A stretch of DNA of 64,000 nt from assembly GCA_018398575.1 (NCBI GenBank), contig JAGTXZ010000003.1:806001-870000 (forward strand), read 5' to 3'. A model generated the notes under the pieces. It searched no databases. It was not told the DNA's origin and saw only the letters and a program-made list of their open reading frames with translations. The position numbers and the translations under genes are program-made. Positions 33,920 through 45,000 of this stretch are shown piece by piece (position 1 is the first letter of the stretch; every line of letters begins with the position of its first letter). The stretch is from Ampelomyces quisqualis. Its lineage: Eukaryota; Ascomycota; Dothideomycetes; Pleosporales; Phaeosphaeriaceae.

Positions 33920-35587
33920 ATGCCTGACCCTAAATCAACTGAGGCGGTATCACCAAAGGAGCTACCGGGCTTTTCTTCAGCGAAGCTTGAGGCTCTACCA
34001 GGAATCTTGCGACTACCCAATGAGCTGCTCGAGGTCATTGCATCTTTTGTCGTTCCTCGCCAAGAAGTCGATGTTATGGAAGGCTTGTCCTTTGCTGCCC
34101 TACGAACACCCGGCTCTCAATACTTCGACACGACAGCCACGTCCCCCAGCTCAACTGCACACAAGCTATCTCTTGAAGGGGTCAACGCACGAAATCTTGC
34201 ACTTGTGTGTCGCCACTTCCGTGAAATTGTCGAGCAAACAATGTACACTCACATCACCTTACCACAGAGCATAAAATTTGTTCAACACGACTACGCTAGA
34301 TCTCCGCTGGTGTATCTGGTGCGCACACTTCTTGACCGACCACACCTCGCCCGTCGAACGAAGACACTCCATGTGTGGGTAAGAGATCGACGACTTGTTC
34401 GAAATCAGCACGAACGAAACTATCCTCCAGAGAATCCTCATTCAGAAACGTTCCAACGTGCACTTGCGTACTTGAGCAAGTTCGGGCTCTCGGTCAAGGA
34501 TTTGTTCAACTGGTCTACAGCAATGTACGAGCACCAAGAGTTAGCATTGCATGCCTTCTTGATTGCTTTACTTCCCAGCCTGCGGGAGCTCAAGCTCTGC
34601 GCACCCATGGCCAGAGTCTACCAGCTCGCAAACTTGGGAGATCACGAAATGTGCATGGAAAATAAGTACTCGTACTTGGATCTTGCACTGCGAAACAGCT
34701 CCATCACTTCCGCTTACATCGGCGGCCCTTTTCCAATCGAGAAACTACCATCTGCCACACTGACAACACTCGAACTCGACATCGTGTTCTTTGGCGACCG
34801 AGTCGACTTTGAGAAATCACCACTGGTTCTTCCCAACGTGCACACCGTATCTATCGTCGTCAATCTGCGCGTGCTCAGGAGAAACACATTTGAGATTACT
34901 TGCACTATTCTCAGCCCGCGCACTGGCCTTCGCCTATTCCTGCGCAAAGCTACACCCAATATCAGGCACTTCAACGTCACTGATCCGCGTGGGTTCATGC
35001 CCTACGTGAACGAACCCGAGAATCTTGTTGACGCATGGGGCACCGAGTTGCCGTCGGAAATCGATATCCGACAAGAACCTGTTGACGTCGAACTCAACCC
35101 ACTGTTCAATCGCCTCACTGACGCCAATGTCTGGGACTGGATGTTGAAAGCACTCGAGTCGAACAAAACGCAACTCAAAACTCTAAAGCTGCCAAAGAAT
35201 TGGCATTCACCACGAGGTCACGCCAAACCCATTCCCACTCTCGACCACTTCTCCGCCTTGCAGATGCTCATCCTACCCCGCGTAGCAGTCATTGGCAATC
35301 CGCAGTACAACCTGAAAGAGCACGAAACCCCCGCAACTAGGTTTCTGCCCAAGATGATTCAGACGCTGGTCATCTCCAACGTGGACACAGGCACATGTGA
35401 GTGGTTGCAACAGGCATTCCAGCACAAGGAAATCCTCCCTGAACTCAAGGAAGTGGGATTGATATTCGACGACGGATTCGTGCCGGTATTGCCAGAAAAT
35501 TTCGTGGATGATGCATGGGAGGCAAATGTGGAGGTTAGAGCGCAGTGGAAGGGTGAGGAAGAATTGGTTATTGGCAGGCGCATGTAG
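33920..35587 (+). CDS. F-box protein, 555 aa
   Basis: Probably a substrate receptor for an SCF ubiquitin ligase. The gene is a single exon. The F-box is at about residues 29-50, with L-R-L-P-N-E-L-L-E-V-I-A-S-F at its start. A second part, N-L-A-L-V-C-R-H-F-R-E-I-V at about 92-104, completes the usual fungal F-box after a Ser/Thr-rich loop. The remaining 440 residues contain irregular leucine-rich segments (for example L-L-P-S-L-R-E-L-K-L and T-L-T-T-L-E-L-D-I), consistent with a degenerate LRR target-binding domain. The start at 33920 is the first in-frame ATG after stops. It follows the kinase-like gene by 293 bp on the same strand; there is no evidence of co-regulation. The specific target is unknown. 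Confidence 0.8.
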   Translation: MPDPKSTEAVSPKELPGFSSAKLEALPGILRLPNELLEVIASFVVPRQEVDVMEGLSFAALRTPGSQYFDTTATSPSSTAHKLSLEGVNARNLALVCRHFREIVEQTMYTHITLPQSIKFVQHDYARSPLVYLVRTLLDRPHLARRTKTLHVWVRDRRLVRNQHERNYPPENPHSETFQRALAYLSKFGLSVKDLFNWSTAMYEHQELALHAFLIALLPSLRELKLCAPMARVYQLANLGDHEMCMENKYSYLDLALRNSSITSAYIGGPFPIEKLPSATLTTLELDIVFFGDRVDFEKSPLVLPNVHTVSIVVNLRVLRRNTFEITCTILSPRTGLRLFLRKATPNIRHFNVTDPRGFMPYVNEPENLVDAWGTELPSEIDIRQEPVDVELNPLFNRLTDANVWDWMLKALESNKTQLKTLKLPKNWHSPRGHAKPIPTLDHFSALQMLILPRVAVIGNPQYNLKEHETPATRFLPKMIQTLVISNVDTGTCEWLQQAFQHKEILPELKEVGLIFDDGFVPVLPENFVDDAWEANVEVRAQWKGEEELVIGRRM

Positions 35588-36891
35588 GAACACGTGTCTA
35601 GATTGTTTCCTTGCGATTCATGTGGGTCTCGTTTGGGCGTCCAGATACCGTGGGGCGACAGACGTGTAGCTTTTCGTTTCGTAGATTCGACAGACCAGCA
35701 CTGTCATGCGTCAGAGGCAAGCACGGCTTACGCTCAGAAGTAGTTCTGTGAAACTTGCAACACGCACCTCAGGTTGGCTTTTCTATCTTATCTTTCAGTA
35801 CCAATGATCATCAGCCACTATATTTGTATTCTGAGCGTAGTTCGTTTTCAAAACATGTCTCCCGCTACGGGAACTGCTTCTTCCCCCTCCCCCCACCCGG
35901 TAATTCTGCCCCAGCCATTCATCCATCTCAGTGCGCATCCGCAAATCATTGCGAACAACGCACCTCGCTGCAGTAACACCACGGCTAAAAACTCCCAAAT
36001 CTTCATGATACACAACTTCCAACCTGAACTCTGCGCGCTCTGTACCTGTGCCGCGTGTCGAGGATACTGTGTCAAGGGTGCGGGAAAAAAAATGGAACGC
36101 CTGAGAAGGATGGTGACTACTGTTTGGAATGACCTTGGTAGCACGTGGTAGAGACGGCTGGAAGGTTGGGTAGCTTGCGTAGATATTGGCGTGAATGCGA
36201 GAGGGGGGATGTAGCGATCTTGTAGCGATGGGTGGGTGGAAGTGTGTGTGCAGAGTGCGAAGAGCACTGTAGCTTGCGACCACGGTGGTCAGCCCATCCC
36301 GAGGCGGGGTGAGGTGGGCTATGAGGAAAGCTCAGAGATGGTGAAATGGATTGTTTCTGGTCGCTCGATTGTCTGGTACGCGTCCTGAAAATCTCTGTCG
36401 CGGCCGCTGGAAGGATAGATGTTATGGAGTCGACGCGAGTATGTGGTGGCTGATAAAGCAGAGTGCAGGCACCTTGGATGAGGGGAGGATGTCAGTATCC
36501 TTGCGTGAAATGTCCGAGTCGTTCACATCCATCCAACGTGTGCGCGTGACTCGGTACGCGTAACTCAGCGGGTAAATCCATGAAGCTTTGTCAGAATCTA
36601 TACGCGCACTTGCGACAGCAGAAGTCGCTCGCAATCAGGCTGGCGGGTCACGAAATAGGATTGAAACACTTGGAAACTAGCAGAGCACTGATCCACGTGT
36701 TGTTCGTTTCCACCCTGGACGCTGGCGTCGTTACAATTACTATGCGGACTCGAAACAGGTTCCTCGGCGGGCGTAGGATGTAAATATGGTACGGCAAGTG
36801 TGATAGGCGCGAAAAGAGGTGAAAGGAATGCAAGGAGCAACAACCGTTGGACCCACTCCGATGCCAGACCATGACTCGTTGATTTCTCTAA
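35588..36891. other. intergenic, no convincing gene
   Basis: A 162-codon minus frame at 35795-36283 overlaps a C-rich to G-rich composition switch (C-rich near 35880-35950, G-rich near 36140-36250). It has no recognisable domain and is not credited. The remaining frames are short. Confidence 0.4.
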
Positions 36892-39506
36892 TCACATGAT
36901 CGAAAAGTTATTCGCCCACCCCAACGGTCCAAAGCCCTCGAAGCCAGTCGATTGCGCGTTTTCATCTCCACTAGCAGACCACTGAAAAAAGTTGTGCAAA
37001 TCGTCGAGATTGACGACTGGTAGGTCTGAACTGCTCGTAGTGGACGAAGCGTACAGCGCGCTGTTTACATGTGGAACACGGCTTGACAGGCCAGGTAGAG
37101 CTGCTAGGCTTGGCGACAGATCTCTGGGCGTGTTGCCTGTGAATCCAAAGCCGCCTGTGATGATTTGCGAAGGTGTTGGTGATTCCGCTGGGACGCTGCT
37201 ACCTAGGGGCGAAATAACTGATAGGCCTGGACTCTGTTGTCTGAGCGCAACGGCCCCAGCAACTGGTGCCCCAACGACTCGTCTCGCTTCGTTCTCCGAT
37301 GGGTCTTGGGGTGCAATGTAGGTCGTCGAATGACCGCGCGCCATGCTTACACGCACTTGCTCGAGCCAGCGCTCAGTCGTCACGCAGAGAGTCTCTGCAA
37401 GGGGATACATTACTGTCATTTCTCGCAGCGCACGATTGTTCTGCTGTACGAGCTCGACTGTACGATTGATGATAGTGCCGGAATCGGGCTTCGAAAGATC
37501 GAGGATACGCGCAATGTAGTAAAGCATGATACGGCTGCTGTTGTAGACAAAAGATGGTAGAATCGAATCGGCGAAGTGCTTGACTCCGTGCTGCAATATA
37601 GTCGAGACGAGCACAGAAAGTTGCTGAGCGTGATCAAAGCAGACTGATTGTAGGTGTGCCACGAAATCCTGTTGTTGTGGCGGGAAAGCGAATGGATCTT
37701 GGTGCTTATACAAGTCCGGGAGAGCAATCCGGTGCACATCGCACATGACATGATGATACATGCAATGAATGAGTAGGAAGGCACCCAGCTGGTGGGACTC
37801 GCGGCGGATGTAGATGTTGTCTGGCGAGAAGTCGAGCCAGGATGGTAAGCTTTGTTGCCACGATTGGATATCTTTGATGAGATATGCGAAACCGGAGGCA
37901 GACTGCCACGGCGGTTGCTCCTCATCAAGATGCTTGACAAAGCTGGAATTTGCGTTAGTCTTCGTTCAGTAGAATCATCTCGAGGTAGTTACCGTAACAC
38001 GCGTCTCCAGATACTAACAATGCGCACATAGTACGCCGCCATACCCAAATTCTCCCTTGGCTTCTCGGGGATGTCTTCCGCCGGTATGAAGTCGATGATG
38101 TCGCCTTCCTGCAGGCGCTCGGTCACGACTGGAATCTGGAGTAGAAATTGCCGTTCGTTGCAAGGAAGCTGGATCTTCAAATCCTTCTCGTTTAAAATGG
38201 TGAGGTGGTCCACGCCACTGCCCGCCCAAACGTCGATCATGTAGCAAGCCCACATCAGCCTCCGCCGAGACTCTCTCACGGATGCTTCGTTGGGTATTGA
38301 GCCTTCTTCTTTGCACAAAATGTCCGCGGATACTTCGTTATTTAGTTGCAGCGCATGGGCCATTCGGATGACCAAGCCCGTGAGTAAGAAGGATCCAGCG
38401 TAATTACCGGTCCTCGCTTCTTGGTCATGTAGGAGCACCAGAACCTTGAGCTTCGTGATGGATATACTGCTATAGTCGGCGAAGAACATCTCCTCGGCAG
38501 TCTTCGCCCATTGAACGCCAGCAGACTGTATGAGCTCTTTCGACAAGGGCTCAAACGACTCGCTCCATTCTAGTGCGTAGAACTTGGCGCCCAGCGCACA
38601 CATGATGTGCAGTAGTGCTTGATCGGAAGGGTCTGTGAGTTGAGCTTCGTCTAGCATGCGAACAAAAGAGGGTTTGTGCTCGAATGCGAAGACTCGAATA
38701 GGATGGACGTTGTTGAAGTATGCGTCCAGGAGCGCGTGTAACCTGGCTCGTGGAGGCAGCTGTGCGGCGAACAGCCTGTCAACACCATCAGCACATGTCC
38801 ATGGCAGAATTCAGGTGCGACAGCACGCACCAAGTCAACGCAGGCGGACAATCCGCAATATGCGGCTCATTCTGCAAAGTGGAAAAAACGTCCTGTGGTG
38901 TCCGTGGTGGCTGGGGTGTATTCACCACGGCGCCGTCGGGCGTATTTCCATTCGAAGCCACAATACTCTGAACCCAAGCAGGTTCAGTCGTCTCAGCATC
39001 GTAAACACACGACGTTCGTCGCTGTGAACAGCGATTGCATTTCGGGCGCTCGCCGGAACATTTGACTTTAGATTCTCGACACGGCACGCATGATCGGAAT
39101 GTGCGTTTCCGCTTGATGCCGATGACGGGCTCGACTGCCGTGCCAGGTCCCTTGATGGCGGACGCAATGAGGCCATTCTGGACGCAGTCGAGTTGCAGGC
39201 GCTCACAGTTCAGACAGCCATTGAGACGCTCGTCGCATTTGACCTGTAGAGTCGTCAAGTTCCGTGGGCCGTGGCTGTCGCAACCACGTCTCGAAAGCAA
39301 AGACGCGTCGAATTCAAGTCCCGCTCAGCCAAAAGCTTCCAATGCTGCAAACGACGCGATGCCATGAAAGAAGGAATCACAGCCACGTACCTTACGCGCC
39401 CGACAAGTAGTACAAGCTACGCCCCAAGTCAGCCAACTCAGCCACCTTGACCCTCACTCGCACCCACCATGGACAGGCCTCCGCCTCTGCTTCTTGGCGC
39501 TCCCAT
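36892..39506 (-). CDS. transcription factor with two tandem Zn2Cys6 clusters, 771 aa
   Basis: A nuclear fungal-type regulator. Minus-strand exons: 39506-39464, 39416-39391, 39243-38831, 38775-37993 and 37942-36892. Intron ends are GT-AG, and all joins keep frame. Exon 2 is only 26 nt and encodes the first two Cys of zinc cluster 1 (C-T-T-C-R-A-R-K); a 147-bp intron separates it from V-K-C-D. Cluster 1 is C-x2-C-x6-C-x6-C-x2-C-x6-C at about 16-44. Cluster 2 has the same spacing about 30 residues later and begins S-C-V-P-C-R-E-S-K-V-K-C. The fungal_trans regulatory domain starts near 170 with L-D-A-Y-F-N-N-V-H-P. The C-terminus is Ser/Pro-rich, a possible activation region. Most family members have one cluster. 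Target genes are unknown. Confidence 0.85.
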
Positions 39507-40200
39507 TACCGTCTGGAGACTCTGGCATGCTGCCGCCTTATCAGCAACGACGACTAACTGCTAGTCCGGTCCAACTGCTCGGAATGTCGCGAAGCGTTGT
39601 TCGGGCTGTCGGTTGTTCGAGACGCAGGCGATGCAGTGGGTGGGTTACCATAGGCGGGAAGCAGTGGTGGGGGTGGCATCGGCATTATCGAGTACCGGCA
39701 GTTCACTTCAACCCTACCCCAAAGCTCGGCAAGACGGCGCAACATGCGAATGTCGCCATCGACGCCCAGGATTGCCTTCTCTTGAGAGTGGCGTCACGAT
39801 TTGCCGTCGGGGATGCGTCATGGAATGGCGCCTGGGGTGCATACAAGGGCAACTAGCGGGTTGACGAGGTCAAGGGGACAGAGCCTGATAACTCGGCACC
39901 GATGGAACTCTGTATTCCGCTATCCTGCTTCCGAACCAGAGTGCACATCTCCACAGGAGAAAGCCAAATATCTACCCCACCTCCGTCTTTCCCAACCCCC
40001 ATTTATCTCCCTTCAGTCATTCACAAACCCATCTCTCCAGCCCTCCCCTTCTCCCAGCCCTCCCCTTCTCCCAGCCCTCCCCTTCTCCCAGCCCTCCCCT
40101 TCTCCCAGCCTCCCTCTCCCAGCCCTCCCCTTTCCCAGCCCTCCTTCTCCCAGCCCTCCTCTCTCCCAGCCCTCCCTTCTCCCAGCCTCCTCCTCCCAAC
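39507..40200. other. intergenic region with a CT-rich minisatellite
   Basis: This lies between the zinc-cluster gene start and the end of the secreted-protein gene. It contains the minisatellite at 40041-40200. The frames at 39494-39856 and 39801-40265 have no family features. Confidence 0.45.
40041..40200. repeat. minisatellite with 17-bp CT-rich unit
   Basis: Four perfect head-to-tail copies of CCCTCCCCTTCTCCCAG run from 40041 to 40108. Five or six shorter, degenerate copies (14-16 bp) follow to about 40200. One strand is almost pure pyrimidine. It directly abuts the stop codon of the secreted-protein gene. Confidence 0.85.
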
Positions 40201-41086
40201 CTAACACGTCTTTCCTGCACTCATCACACACAGCCCCACACCCTCGCACGTCCCATCATACCTAATCAAACAGCGCGTCTCCCTACCCCCCCCCCCCCCC
40301 CCAAAAAACCCGCGCAACTTGTCTCTAACACGATCCATATTCATATCGGTCGTGAAGCGCGTAGCACAGCAGTGAAACGGGCCAGCAATATTCCCGCCGT
40401 CGGAGAAAGTAATGTGGAAGACATTCCTCGCCTTCTTGGGGCCGCGCGGGAGGTTGACGCGGAGGAAGCTGGGGAGCGTGCCGAAGCGGCTATGGGCTCT
40501 TACCGGGTACGAGTTCTGGGGGAGTGTGGCGAGGATGCGGGCGATTTGCTCGACGAGGATGGGGCGGACGGCTTTGTTGGTGAATTGGAAGTCGATCGAG
40601 TAGCCGAGCCAGGCTGGTGGTTGTTAGCGTGGGAAATGTGCATGGTCAGGTATGTGAAGATTGGATGGGGCGTGTGCTGCTTCGAGAGACTCACCTTCTT
40701 TGACTTGGGGATTGTCGTCCTCGGGATCGTAAGGCTGCACAAGCTGGTTTGTTTTCAACCAGAATGGGGAAGGGCCGGTTCGACACCAATATTCCGAGCG
40801 ACAGGCTTTGTTGATAGCCTCCAACAGTTGGTCGTGAAGACGTTTTCCCACGAGGTCGCCGGTGTTTATGGCCTCACGACCGATCCAGGTCTCGGCAAGT
40901 GCATAGCCATGGTTCTCCCAAATGTCCTTGTCATAGTCTGTGAAGATCAGTTGCTAGTAGAATAAACTCGCATCTGAACGGGCAAGGCTTACCGTTGTGG
41001 GCAAGAGAGACGTTGTTGTCGACGCCGAAGGCCATGTTGGCGAGGCCAAGGGCCAGGAAGATGGGAATGTTGGTGAAGGCCAGCAT
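40201..41086 (-). CDS. putative small secreted protein, 249 aa, with in-frame poly-Gly tract
   Basis: I do not recognise the family. Exons are 41086-40993, 40937-40695 and 40613-40201; introns of 55 and 81 bp have GT-AG ends and keep frame. Residues 1-21 form a likely signal peptide (hydrophobic I-P-I-F-L-A-L-G-L-A, then small residues). The mature part includes N-K-A-C-R-S-E-Y-W-C and P-F-H-C-C, so disulfides are likely. Near the end a run of 17 G (40286-40302) encodes about six Gly. The frame then continues through a Cys-rich tail of about 26 residues to TAG at 40201. A one-base change in the G run would replace or remove this tail, so the true C-terminus is uncertain and could instead be just after the run. 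It could be a secreted effector-like or wall protein; this is inference. Confidence 0.55.
40286..40302. repeat. C17/G17 homopolymer inside a coding frame
   Basis: Seventeen consecutive C on the + strand (G on the coding strand), followed by six A. It lies in the third exon of the secreted-protein gene, so its length sets the C-terminal reading frame. Such runs mutate easily and are error-prone in sequencing. Confidence 0.8.
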
Positions 41087-41449
41087 GGTTGGTATATTTT
41101 GCTGTATCTTTTACGAGTACGAGAAGTAGAGAGAGGGAAGAAAGGTATTGAGGCGCAGAAAGCCGTCTTTTATAGTACCTACCAGGTACCAAGTACAACG
41201 ACAGGTGAGATTGGGACTTCGAGCGGTCTGAAGCCCGTCACTCACCTGTAGACAAGTCGAGACTAGACGAACAGAAAGAGGGCGGTGTGATTGCGGTCAC
41301 TTACGTCCAAGTCCATCATTCGCAATCCAGCCCACAAGCCCAGCGCAAAACCCCAGCGACCCAACCACCGCCCACCAAAACCATCCCGAGAGATCAGAGC
41401 ATGCACATCCTAAAAGTCAACCCAGACGAGCTCGTCCATGGCACAGGAC

Positions 41450-41485
41450 CCGTGGTGGACGAACACATAGGACGTTCCACCACGG
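41450..41485. repeat. 10-bp perfect inverted repeat
   Basis: CCGTGGTGGA at 41450-41459 pairs exactly with 41476-41485, leaving a 16-nt loop. Its function is unknown; it could be an operator-like site or chance. Confidence 0.5.
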
Positions 41486-41706
41486 CGTTTAAATACTCGT
41501 TGAGCCGAATACACGCCACACCATATGGACAAAGGGTTACGCCCCGGAGGATATTAGATGTTAAGCTAGACTCAATGGACGTGCTGATGTTGGCGGGGCA
41601 GGTGAAACAAACGCGTTAGGATTTTGTCGTGGTGGGGGGAGGCTGGGTATGTTTGTAACGAGAGGAGGAAGGGGTGTAGGGCGATGGTGTTGCGTAGGGA
41701 AAGGGA

Positions 41707-41742
41707 GAAGAAGAAGAAGAAGAAGAAGAAGAAGAAGAAGAA
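41707..41742. repeat. (GAA)12 microsatellite
   Basis: Twelve uninterrupted GAA units in the spacer downstream of the BEACH gene. Confidence 0.9.
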
Positions 41743-42029
41743 ACATGACGCGGTATATTGCACATGAAAACAAAAACCGACAAGATAGCCGCGACGCAAA
41801 ACAAAAGGGCCTACGATGAATAAATGGTCCTTGGGATAGTATTCAAGTGTGCACGAGGAGACTTGCTTGCTGAATTCTCGAGCTGTGGGGTGGGATAAAA
41901 CACAGTGCACTTGGCGTTACTTTCAGCCTTTGCCATGAAGTTTGCTCAGAACTGGTCAAGGCGCCTGCTAGGTATGTATAAATATATATCCAATCGCTAT
42001 TCGTGGTGTCGCCGACGCGAAACGAAGAA

Positions 42030-45000
42030 TTACTGCCGATGCACACAATCCCACTCGTACTGCACACAGCAATGTTAGCTGAACCGTTGGCCATAGGTTG
42101 CATAGAAAGGTGAGACTTACGACTTTGCCATCCTCGTCGCCTGTATACACACACGCAGGCATGGGCAGAATGCACGTAATAGGCGGCGCACCCGCGCTCG
42201 TCGTCGTCGGGTCTCCATGGTTCAAGACGTTCACAAGGTTGATACTCCACTTGGGCTCGGTCTCTTTTCCGCTTTGGAATTCCGCCATGGGGGGATAGAC
42301 CGACCGCGTGCTCGACGCCGGTGGCGTGGGCGTGAGATGGAAGATTTTCACCACGCCTCGCCGATGCCCAGTGAGTATCAGTTCTCTTTCGCACCATTCG
42401 TTCCCCACTCCTTCGTATACTGCGACAGCGGTGATGCCTTCTGCATCTTCTTCCGAGTCGCATATATCCTCGTCTAAAAGGATCGTGCCATTGAGCGTCG
42501 TGACGATTAATCGCGGTCCGCACGCAAGCACAATATGTCCTGTTACGCTGTTGATTTTCGCTGCTTGCACAGGCACTGGGTTCCGCTTGTGTCTGGAGCC
42601 TAGCTCTAATTCGCGCACAAATTCGCTACGATTCAGGTCCCACAGAAACACACGGCCATCCAGACTCGCGGATAGGAACGCGGAGAAAACACGACTAGAT
42701 GCGAGGGTGACGACGGGAGATTTGTGACCGAATAAGGTCGTAGCGTTTTGGAGTTCGATGGTGCTGCGGTCGCCTTTTGTGACGGTCCAGATGGCGATAG
42801 TGCAGTCGGTACCGGCAGTGATGAGGGTGCGGCCGTCGACGAAGAGGGAGGTGGTTAGTTGGCCGGAATGGAGGTGTTCAAATAGACCGATGATGCGGTT
42901 AGAATGCGAGTCGTAGAAGCGGACACTGCCGTCGGTGAAGCCCCATTCCATGTAGCGATCGTAGTGGGGCGGGATGTTGTGACGAAACGGTGCTGAGCAA
43001 AGCAACTTGTCACTTTTGGTAATGAAGTTGAGTGAGGAGACGCGGTCATGTGCATCCAGCAAAGTACCAGGAACACGATGTAGACTCTCTACTGCTGTAT
43101 CCAGCTTTGCTGGTTTGTTGGTATTCTCCTTTTTCGGATGTGGTCGTTGAAAGACCTGTGTTGGGGTTTGACCAAAGTTGTTGATGACGCTGATCTTCTG
43201 AGCGCGCTCCTTCTCGTCTGTGATGGAGTCCAGGTCCATAGCACCCTGGTAAGTCATCCAATGAAAGACATTGGCTGCCTCAACAGCAGCCTCGCCGCGT
43301 TGTTTGTGACCAAAGATGAGATCAATCCAATGATGCAAGGTCTGGCTGACATATGGGCTCTCGAGTGCTTCGCGCTGTTTTGCAATGAAGATGGCTGGGT
43401 CGCCCTTCGCCCACGGCGGCAGCTGAACGTTATCAATTCCTGAACCATCCGAGCGAAGTCCAAAGTCGTAGCCGTTGACATTGGAGAGAAAGTCCGGAAG
43501 GAAGAAGAACTCGGGAGTGAGTTCACGTACGTCAGCCATGTTCTTGGCAGACGCCGACTCCCATGCACCCTGAATGGAGTAAAACATGCGATCAGCATGG
43601 TCCCACGTACCACCTTGAATGAGGAAGAAAGCGGCGCTGAAAGGTTGCAGTCGCATGAGATATGACGCAACGGTCATAGCCGACGAGTAATGCGTTCCAT
43701 AGTGGAAAGCACGATCGGTTTCGCCCATTTCGGCAAATGAGCTAAATCTCTCGCGAATCGAACGTTCTTGTCTAGGATCCTGGATACCAATCGGCTTCCT
43801 CAAGTCACGAAAGTTGCTTGGGTCCGTCAAGTCGAGCTCCTCGCTTTCATAATTGGAAATCACCCATGGAAAGACAGGGTACTGTGTGAGGTCGTTGAAG
43901 GTTCTTCCGGCAAGTGTATTGACAAACATGAGGTAGTGAAAATTGGACATATCGCCTTTCAACCACTTCTTGGTCGCTGGATGCGATGACGCCGAGCCAA
44001 ATGCTGAAGCGAATCTCGAGCCTAGTGTCTGCGGTGCTTCTTCCGGATTGTGCAAGGAGTCTAAGCGCCAAGAAATCTCCGAATTTGTAAGCTTCTCTGG
44101 GTTTACGACGTGCGAAGCTCGCTGCAAGAGTCGCGAGTGCAGGTCATTCCGAGCTTGCGTCGATATTGCTGTGAGAAGATAGCTCCGGCCATCATCGAAG
44201 AATGCTTCGATTGCGACGTCGCGATGTAGAAAACGTCGTTTGGATATGCTGATCACTTCGCTCCACTTCCAATGTCTTACGGAATCTTCTTGGTCTCTTG
44301 GCGGTGGCCGACGATTGGTTACTGCCTCTTTGCCTGCGATGACTTGTACATACGGGTCGCGCTCGTCGGGTGGGGCTTGCCAGACGCGCACAATTTCTCC
44401 ATCAGATCGCTGAAAAAAATCGTCGAGTAGATACAAGCATTCCTTGCCCACGATAAGAAGCCCTTCGATGGCTTCGAGGCCAACGACTCGTGAGATGTTG
44501 CACACGTATTGGACTTGATCACCGCGATTGAGACTCCTCATGACTTTGCGGTTCTTATCTTCAAATCCCTCATCGTCCTCGAACATGGCATCCACCATCT
44601 CGAAATCATCTTCGCTACCGGAATTGGCGTCTTCTTTTGGATCCTCGTTGGAGTTGAGTGCAGAAGACGACCTAGCACGGGGGCCACTAATTGAAATGAC
44701 CCCAACAGCTTCTTTCGTTGAGATAGTAGGAACGCCAGTGTCAAGTCTAGATCTTTCCCTAGGATCGGTATCTTTCCGCTTAGGTTGATAGACCTGCTCG
44801 CGAGTGGAGTTGTCAAGGATGATCCGCATGCGTCTCCGATCTCTTCCCTCAGTCTCATCGAGACGCCATTTCGCGGGCGCGCTATCTTCGAACAACGCGC
44901 ATGGTCCCTTGAGTTGATGATCAAGTTTTGCTAAGATGGTCGTCATGTATGTCGCATTGTCCTGCTGATCTTGGAGCACGCGCTGGTGTTTGATACGCTC

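Larger units (their letters stand above)
41087..42029. other. intergenic, simple repeats only
   Basis: This lies between two minus-strand genes. It contains a (GAA)12 run and a 10-bp inverted repeat. The + frame at 41287-41619 (110 codons) lacks recognisable features. Confidence 0.45.

Noticed and set aside
35795..36283. 162-codon minus-strand frame
   Set aside because: It spans a C-rich to G-rich switch that by itself keeps stop codons away, and no domain or homology was apparent.
40041..40302. CRISPR-like or telomeric array
   Set aside because: Units are short, directly adjacent, degenerate and pyrimidine-only, which is a minisatellite; the genome is eukaryotic.
40504..40538. 35-bp GTAAGA...CCCAG segment in the secreted-protein gene as an intron
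   Set aside because: Too short for this genome, where introns are 45 bp or longer, and the frame reads through it normally.
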